Shown here piece by piece: positions 8,287 through 15,200 of a stretch of 64,000 nt of DNA. The notes below the pieces were generated by a model. That model had not been told where the DNA came from, ran no database searches, and saw nothing but the letters and a program-made list of their open reading frames with translations. The translations under genes and the position numbers were made by a program. The stretch spans positions 1-64,000 of the forward strand of contig CAYSMF010000001.1 of NCBI GenBank assembly GCA_964432155.1, written 5' to 3'. Numbering within the stretch: position 1 is the first letter of the stretch; the number at the start of each line of letters is the position of its first letter. This DNA comes from UBA10438 sp964432155. Lineage in GTDB: Bacteria; Bacteroidota; Ignavibacteria; Kapaibacteriales; Kapaibacteriaceae.

Positions 8287-9287
8287 CCTACGAAGATATC
8301 TCTACAGATTCAACGTACAACGCGCGCCGTGTGCTCGATGCACTTCGGCAGCATCGTTCGTGTATCATTACGACACACATCAATCCCGATGGTGACGCCA
8401 TTGGCTCGGCGCTCGGCATGATGCATCTCGCTGCAGCTCTCGGGATCGAGGCTCGCGTGATTCTGCCAACGCCAGCTCCAGACAACCTCTTGTGGTTTGA
8501 TGGCGCCGACCGTCTCGAAGTCTATTCGGAACACCTTGCCTCTGCTATTGATGAGGCGTCGTGCATCGTTGTTCTTGATCTCAATGCCCGGTCGCGTCTG
8601 CGTGAACTCGGCGAAGCGATCGCGCGAAGTAATGCGACCGTCATCAACATCGATCACCACACACATCCCGAGCAGTTTGCACATGTAGCATGGATCGATA
8701 CCGACGCGTGTTCAACATGCAGCATGGTTGCAGAACTGGCCGAGGTTGCAACCGTGCGCGGTGCGTCCATGGCAATGTGTTTGTACACGGGAATCATGAC
8801 CGACACGGGCTCGTTTCGATTCCCACGCACGACGTCACGCGTACACCGCATTGTTGCGTCGCTTCTTGATCAGGGGGCCGATCCCGTTCTCTCGTTTGAG
8901 CGTGTTATGAACCAAGGATCGGTGCTTCGCGCCCGGCTTCTCGGAGAAGCGCTGCGAAGCATGCAGCTCCATGCTGACGGACGACTCTGTGTGATGGTTC
9001 TCACACGTGCAACTCTTGATGCATATCAGTGCACCACCGATGATACCGAGGGATTCGTGCATCACACGCTCTCGTTAGCAGGGGTCGACATGGGCATCTT
9101 GATCATCGAGCTTGCAGGCGAAGTCAAATGCTCGTTTCGCTCGAAGGGATCCGTTTTTGTTCGAGATCTCGCCGCGCTTTACGGCGGTGGGGGACACGTC
9201 TATGCAGCAGGGGCGCGCATTCCTGCACGCCCCCTTGATGATGTCGTTCGTGATGTTGTCTCGGCTGCAATCGCGCAGCTCGGCTGA
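8274..9287 (+). CDS. nrnA: DHH/DHHA1 phosphoesterase, NrnA-like
   Basis: A DHH-family protein (337 aa from ATG 8274) of the bifunctional oligoribonuclease/pAp phosphatase type, which degrades nanoRNA and 3'-phosphoadenosine 5'-phosphate. The Mn-binding motifs are visible: HINPDGDA, VLDLN, IDHHTHPEQF, DTDACSTC and TGIMTDTGSFRF. The DHHA1 domain ends in SFRSKG...YGGGGHVYAAGARI. The frame extends to 8214, but 8274 (MSSSSYED) gives a family-like N-terminus. A GTG at 8330 would leave only nine residues before the first motif strand. It is divergent from the PASTA gene with overlapping 5' ends, so its promoter must lie inside that gene. Confidence 0.9.
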   Translation: MSSSSYEDISTDSTYNARRVLDALRQHRSCIITTHINPDGDAIGSALGMMHLAAALGIEARVILPTPAPDNLLWFDGADRLEVYSEHLASAIDEASCIVVLDLNARSRLRELGEAIARSNATVINIDHHTHPEQFAHVAWIDTDACSTCSMVAELAEVATVRGASMAMCLYTGIMTDTGSFRFPRTTSRVHRIVASLLDQGADPVLSFERVMNQGSVLRARLLGEALRSMQLHADGRLCVMVLTRATLDAYQCTTDDTEGFVHHTLSLAGVDMGILIIELAGEVKCSFRSKGSVFVRDLAALYGGGGHVYAAGARIPARPLDDVVRDVVSAAIAQLG

Positions 9288-9293
9288 TTGCCG

Positions 9294-10631
9294 TTACAGC
9301 GACTTCGCGATCAGCTCCATGCCGAGGTCGACGTGCTGTGTCGTCAGATTCAGTGGTGGACGGAAGCGCACTGAGCGCGTTCCGCTGCCGACCAACAGGA
9401 GTCCGTTGTCGTAGGCCTTCTTCAGGAAGTCATTGCGGTGTTCCTTCGTTGGCATATCGAATGCACAGAAGAGCCCCATGCCGCGGACATTGCTGATTGA
9501 GCCGTTGACGGTGGCAGCGAGATCCGTGAGCTTTGAACGGAGGTACTGTCCGACCACATCGGCGTTGTGGACAAGACCCTCTTCGTCGATAATCTCGAGG
9601 TACTTCGTCACGCGCACCATGTCGACGAGTGAACCACCCCATGTGGAGTTGATACGGCTCGACGTATGGAACACGTTATCTGGAACGTCATCGACGCGAG
9701 GGCCGGCAAGGATGCCGCAAACCTGCATCTTCTTGCCAAACGACATAATATCTGGCTCAACCCCGAGTCCCTGGTGTGCCCACCAGTGTCCGGTGATGCC
9801 GACACCTGTTTGTACTTCGTCGAAGATCAACAAGGCTTCGTTCTCGTCGCAGAGCACGCGAAGTTGCTTCAGGAATTCTGGACGGAAATGGTTGTCGCCG
9901 CCTTCGCCTTGAATTGGCTCGATGATGATAGCGGCGATGTCGTCAGGGTTCTCGGCAAATGCACGTTTGATTTCGGCAATAGCGTGCTCTTCTTGTTGGA
10001 TCGTCGCTGCAAGCACCTCTTCGGTGATCGGGTAGCTCAGGTACGGAGGCTTGATGCGTGGCCACTGGAACCGAGGCCACAGAGCAACCTTGGTTGGATC
10101 GGTGTTCGTAAGTGACATACAGTAGCCAGATCGACCATGGAATGCCAGTTCGAAATGGATGATCTGGTGACCCTTTTCAGACTGGATGCCCTTGGCCTTG
10201 TTGCGGCGAACCTTCCAGTCCATTGCTGTCTTGATAGCATTTTCCACGGCCAACGTGCCGCCGTCAATGAAGAACGCGTAGCGGAAATGCTTCGGCACCG
10301 CAAGCTCGAAGAAGGTCTTCACGAAGGTGGCCATCTCGGTCGAATAGATGTCCGAATTGGATGGCTTGTTGAGTGCTGCCTTACCGATATGCTCGATGAA
10401 CCGGGGATCGGTCATCTTCGGGTGGTTCATGCCGATGGGCATTGAAGCAATGCACGTGAAGAAGTCGAGGTATTCCTTGCCGGACCGTGCCTCCACCATC
10501 CACGCTCCGTGGGAGCGCTCAAGGTCGAGAACGTGGTCGAAGCCATCCACCAGCATATACTGACGGAGCGTAGGGAGTACTTCATTGGGTCCAACAGGGA
10601 ACCGCGGGGTATATGATGATGCGTCGTTCAT
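9294..10631 (-). CDS. lat: L-lysine 6-transaminase (PLP class III)
   Basis: A 445-residue class III aminotransferase resembling L-lysine epsilon-aminotransferase, which converts lysine and 2-oxoglutarate to 2-aminoadipate 6-semialdehyde and glutamate. Visible marks are FIDGGTLAVENAIKTAMDWK, ELAFHGRSGYCMSLTNTDP, EPIQGEGGDNHFRPEF, LLIFDEVQTGVGITG (PLP-binding Asp) and SFGKKMQVCG (PLP Lys). The start at ATG 10631 (MNDASSYTP) fits the family length. The frame opens further to 10700, but that would run through the TAACTTTG promoter box. With this start the message would be nearly leaderless. It converges with nrnA after only 6 nt. No partner semialdehyde dehydrogenase is in the window. Confidence 0.88.
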   Translation of the reverse strand: MNDASSYTPRFPVGPNEVLPTLRQYMLVDGFDHVLDLERSHGAWMVEARSGKEYLDFFTCIASMPIGMNHPKMTDPRFIEHIGKAALNKPSNSDIYSTEMATFVKTFFELAVPKHFRYAFFIDGGTLAVENAIKTAMDWKVRRNKAKGIQSEKGHQIIHFELAFHGRSGYCMSLTNTDPTKVALWPRFQWPRIKPPYLSYPITEEVLAATIQQEEHAIAEIKRAFAENPDDIAAIIIEPIQGEGGDNHFRPEFLKQLRVLCDENEALLIFDEVQTGVGITGHWWAHQGLGVEPDIMSFGKKMQVCGILAGPRVDDVPDNVFHTSSRINSTWGGSLVDMVRVTKYLEIIDEEGLVHNADVVGQYLRSKLTDLAATVNGSISNVRGMGLFCAFDMPTKEHRNDFLKKAYDNGLLLVGSGTRSVRFRPPLNLTTQHVDLGMELIAKSL

Positions 10632-10636
10632 AGGTG

Positions 10637-10644
10637 CAAAGTTA
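10637..10644 (-). promoter_or_regulatory. TAnnTTTG -7 box for lat
   Basis: TAACTTTG on the minus strand matches TAnnTTTG exactly and is separated from the lat ATG by only CACCT. Transcription would begin at or next to the start codon. Confidence 0.5.
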
Positions 10645-10728
10645 GCTCTCAGGCGCGACAGACACGTTCTCAAGGGGCATGAGAGGGCCCCGAAGGGCAT
10701 TTTTTGGGTTCTGAAAGGGTGGTTTTAG

Positions 10729-10736
10729 TATATTCG
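10729..10736 (+). promoter_or_regulatory. TAnnTTCG -7 box upstream of the 447-aa membrane protein
   Basis: TATATTCG differs from TAnnTTTG by one base. TTTG at 10703-10706 could serve as the -33 element with a slightly long spacer (22 nt). It gives a leader of roughly 110 nt before the ATG at 10852. That leader contains a possible 25-codon frame (10741-10818) beginning 4 nt after the box. Confidence 0.4.
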
Positions 10737-10851
10737 ACGGATGGGGAAACCAATTCGTGCGCGACGTGTTCTTACGTCCGAGCGAGAAATTGGCATCCTC
10801 TTTGACTTAGCAGCATAGAGAAAAGTTCTTCAACGGGTTAGGAGTACGTAC

Positions 10852-12195
10852 ATGTCAGCAAACGAACATGGAGCCGCGCCGAAGGCAGGTATGCAGCATA
10901 CCCTGCTTCTGCTTGCACTTGTGGCGGTCTTTTCATTCGGGTTCTACACACTGGTCATCCCACGTGGTGTAGAAGGAGCCGTGCTTTCACTGTTCCACCC
11001 GCATGACGAAAAGGAGAACATGGCCTTTAAGGAAGTGGTTCCTGGCGTGTTCGCGGTCATGAAGGACGTCAATAAGCCTGTTCCAGCTGGCGCGACGAAC
11101 CTCAAAGAGTACATCAAGACAGATTACATCTTCGACTTCACGAACGCTGAGCGTTCGGAAGCTGAGGCTGGGTATTCGAAGAACCCGGGTGAATGGGTTG
11201 TGAAGGCCAACGGCGAAGGTGGTCTCGGCGAAGCTGCGATTATCCTTGAGCCGGTCCAAGGCTTTACGATCCTCTCCCTCGTGCTGGGTTTTGCACTGGC
11301 AATTTTCGTGACGTTCTTTATGCCGAGCTCGATCGGCTACATGGCGCAGAAGGTTGATCGTGAAATTCACCACACCAAGACGAAGATTCGTCTCCAAACA
11401 GGTCTGAGCGACGAGATCGTCGACCTTCTTGTAATGCCTGACAAGCAACTGATGGAACTTGAGCCACATCAAGTACGCAGCTCGTTCAAGGTTGTGTGGG
11501 ATCGTACGACACAAGACACAGAAAAGGGCAACAACCGCCGCGTTGTGCGCTTTGAAGACGTGTTCACAAGCGACGTAAACCTTGCAGAGTTCCGCAAGGA
11601 AGTCCTTTTCATCCGTATCCAAGAGTTCTTCTCAGACTTCGTTGTGAACGAGATTCGCGACACCACGGCTGGCCTCGAGTGGTCTGGCAATCGTGGCAAG
11701 TTCTTTGGTGGCCTCCGTCTGTACATGGCACACCACTTCACTGAGAAGTACTCGAACAACGTGACTGGTCTTGCATACTTCGGTGCCGCTATCCTCATCG
11801 TGATCATCGGTATCCGCGGTCTGAAGTTCATTCCTGCAACGAAGCCATCGCTCATCCTGGGTGCTATCTCGCTTGAAGGTTCGCTTCTTGCGCTCCTCGC
11901 CTTCGGTCTGATCTACACAGGTGAAGAAGAGCGCGTTGATAAGCTCATGAAGAAGATGGAAGATGCTGCAAAGCTTCAGCTTGAGACAATGAAGGAAGTT
12001 TCACAGGACATGCACCAGATGGCTGGCGCTCTTGTCGGTGAGACATCTGAAATCATCAAGAAGAAGGTTGAAATGGCAATTGCTGAGGCCCTTGCGAGCG
12101 ACGACAACGTCAAGCGTGTTGTCTCCGATAAGGTTGCTGAGAAGATCATCGTCGCGATGCGTGATGCCTTCCCAACATCAAAGAGCAACAGCTAA
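10852..12195 (+). CDS. Unknown four-helix membrane protein with coiled-coil tail, 447 aa
   Basis: I do not recognise this family. Hydrophobic segments lie at about residues 15-36, 137-158, 306-322 and 335-356. Residues 40-130 form a segment rich in Glu and Lys, and 165-305 a large soluble domain (KTKIRLQTGLSDEIVDLL, VVWDRTTQDTEKG, FIRIQEFFSDF). The C-terminal 90 residues are a charged amphipathic helix (EERVDKLMKKMEDAAKL...). AGGAG precedes the ATG by 8 nt. It stands alone, with its own promoter-like box upstream and a 12-bp hairpin terminator directly after it. Codon use is strongly biased toward what look like optimal codons, suggesting high expression. The topology suggests a membrane scaffold or assembly factor, but no function can be assigned. 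Confidence 0.9.
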   Translation: MSANEHGAAPKAGMQHTLLLLALVAVFSFGFYTLVIPRGVEGAVLSLFHPHDEKENMAFKEVVPGVFAVMKDVNKPVPAGATNLKEYIKTDYIFDFTNAERSEAEAGYSKNPGEWVVKANGEGGLGEAAIILEPVQGFTILSLVLGFALAIFVTFFMPSSIGYMAQKVDREIHHTKTKIRLQTGLSDEIVDLLVMPDKQLMELEPHQVRSSFKVVWDRTTQDTEKGNNRRVVRFEDVFTSDVNLAEFRKEVLFIRIQEFFSDFVVNEIRDTTAGLEWSGNRGKFFGGLRLYMAHHFTEKYSNNVTGLAYFGAAILIVIIGIRGLKFIPATKPSLILGAISLEGSLLALLAFGLIYTGEEERVDKLMKKMEDAAKLQLETMKEVSQDMHQMAGALVGETSEIIKKKVEMAIAEALASDDNVKRVVSDKVAEKIIVAMRDAFPTSKSNS

Positions 12196-12224
12196 GTAAC
12201 TTCCCGCACAAGGCAATGTCTGTA

Positions 12225-12258
12225 CGCCGTGGTACGTCTCGTACCACGGCGTTCTTAT
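12225..12258 (+). terminator. Rho-independent terminator of the 447-aa membrane protein
   Basis: A perfect 12-bp stem (CGCCGTGGTACG / CGTACCACGGCG) with a TCT loop is followed by TTCTTATTTT. It rules out using the upstream ATG/GTG codons of the next frame as the true start. Confidence 0.9.
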
Positions 12259-12267
12259 TTTCCGGCA

Positions 12268-15200
12268 ATGAAGTCCCTTTCAATGCGCATTCTGATCCTC
12301 CTTAGTGTCGTCCTGGCGCTGTCTGCAGATCTCACAGCTATGGGAGATGTAACGGCTCATGCTCGGGGCGTGCAGTTCCATGTGAGGGGATTGCGTGCAC
12401 ATGTTGTGCAGATCGGTCCGCAGGATAACATCCGGTTGCGCCACCCCGCTGCTGCGCGCAATCACGATACGCTCCGCAAATACGACGTACTGAGGTACTG
12501 GTGTTATGTGCCTGGTGATGGTACACTCTCGGTATCGATATGGCCTGAATCACTCAAGGGGCATGCAACAGTAGAACGGCGAGGCTCCTTTGGCGGACAG
12601 CCAATGGCGATGATCGTCATTGATCCGTTCGTGCGATCGGCAGACGGGAGCTTGGTATGCGCCGACTCGCTAGGCATTACGGTGTCGTGGTCTATGCCAA
12701 TGGTTGAGGGTCCACATCGAGTGCCACCGACGACCGGACCAGTGCTGAATCCAACATGGTACGAGGTGCAGCGAGCTTCCAGTAAGGGAGCCGAACGTGC
12801 ACTTGGCAACGTCGACCCATCAACATGGTACGATCCCACGCAGCCCCACGTTCGCATTGAAACCTCGCGCGATGGCATCGCCTGCGTGCTAGCGCAGGAC
12901 GTGCTGGCGATAGAACCCACACTGAGAACGACGCCGCTGAATCAACTTCGACTGTTTGCCAGAGCTGTTGAGCAGCCGCTACATATTGTCGATGCCGATG
13001 GTGACAACGTTCTGAGTGATCCGGATTCGCTGCTGTTTGTTGGAAGCCATCCGCGTGGTGATACAACGTGGCTCGATCTCGTTGACACAACGACTGTGTA
13101 CATGATTACTCGTCGTACGTCGGGCATTCCACGCCGCATTATTGAGTCGGACACCTCGCTTGCGACCGCACCGCTGATCACCAATGTCCGCGTGCGTGAA
13201 CGCATCGAAGTAGACTCGGGCTATTATCATCCAGGAAGTGGCATTAGCGAAGACTACTCTACGTTCCTTACGCCGATGAGCATGTTTGAGGGTTTTTACT
13301 GGTATGCCCTCAATGCTCGCGCCCGGCAGTCTGCGAGTTTCATCCTGCCGTTTACGCCGTTCCGTCGTGATTCGTTCAGCATTGTTGCTGACGTTGTGTC
13401 GTCGTCAAACGTGGGCTCAATCAGTCCAGATCATGGCGTTGACGTACGCGTCAATGGTGGTCCATCGGTACGCATCGAGGGTGATGGATTTGCGCGATAC
13501 GGCGTCGAATCGCGTCACGCAGGCGCTACTGCTCCTGCGGTTGTGCAATCAGTGCGTGTGTATGCCTCGGGTGTCCCCGGTGCATGGGAACAACCAGCGT
13601 GGTTCAGTGAGATTCTTGTCGATGCAATTGAACTCCATGGACCAGTCGAGCCGATACTGTCAGATGGTCGCTTGCGAGGCATTGTACAAGTTGATAGTCG
13701 CGGATCGGCGCTCGTCGTGGCGAATGTTGAGCGGCAGGCCGCAGCATTTGCTATTGATACAACGACGTGGACTCTACGTCGCTTGCGGTCTGCCGAGCCA
13801 TCGCTACTCGTGCGAACTGGAGCATCGCGTTCAAATAGTCAGTGGATTGATGACGCGCGACCAACAACATGGTCGCTATCAATTGCATTCAACGACAGTG
13901 CCGTCACATGGTCGGAGCAGCAGGGAATTGCCCTTGGGATAGCAACGCCCACAGGTACTACATGCCAACTCTACACCTCAGTAGACGACATCATTAATGC
14001 TATCGGGAATGCACCGGCTTCTGCTGTGATCACTCTCGTGCACGCAGGCGTTCAACCATCGCAATCTCTGATTGAACTTCTGCAACGCCGTGGAGCTACG
14101 ATTCAGTCGACCGACTCTGTATGGACGTGGGTAGGGAATGCGGATACAACGGTTGCTCTGAACATTGCAAACGATGCATGTGGTGCTGTAGCGAATGTGC
14201 CGGTCTCATGGTCACAACGAACGCTTGCTCGCGCCGATCTGCCGACTGCAGGTGAGCGGTACATCGTCATTGGCGCAGGTGCTGGCATCGAGCGAGCACG
14301 TGTACGACCATCAAACCTGAACAATCTTCGCGCACAGCGTGACTCGCTCGCAATGAGTGACGTCGTGGTAATCACACATCCTAGCCTGCGCGAGGCAGCG
14401 CAACGCTGGGCAGACTATCGTGCTGTTGCATCGAATCGTGTGATTCGTGTCGTTGATGTGACATCCGTCTTTGCCGAATACGACGCCGGACGTCACTCAC
14501 CGGAGTCGATGCGTGCGTTCTTGGCAGATGTGTGGAACGCTCGTTCTGATCGACGTCTTACACATGCTATGCTCATTGGAAGTGCGTCGTGGGACGTCCG
14601 TGGAGTGTTGGGCAGTGGCGGACGAACTATTCGCCCTGACCTTGTACCGACGTATGGTAGACCAAGCAGTGACTACTGGTTTGGTCTGCTCGACGATCCC
14701 AATGATGTCGCCGTTCCTGAGCTTATCGTTGCGCGCTTCCCAGTGCTGACGAATGCTGAAGCCCATGTAATCATTGATAAAGTGATCAACCACGATACGT
14801 CATCGTACACCCCGGCGGATCGAACAGCACTGTACGTTGGTGGCGGCGAAACTGAGGACGAGGGACTGTGTCAGATCTATCAGGATGTGCTGAGTGATGT
14901 GTTTGGCACAGGGATTCGGTATACTGAAGTTCCGTTGTGTCTTGATACGCTGACCGTGTGTAAGTCGATCAATGCGACGCCCGGACTCGACATTCGTCGT
15001 CACTTGGCTTCAGGTGTCGGCATGATGAACTATATCGGACACGGTGGGACTGAAGTGTTCGACATTGAAGGGTGGGATCCACAAGAACTTGCAAACTCAC
15101 GCTATCCTGTGTTGGCTACGTTCTCCTGTCTTACGGGAGCCTTCTCCAACCCGACGGCGTTGTGTCGCAATGGGCAGTACTTGATCGAACCATCACGCGG

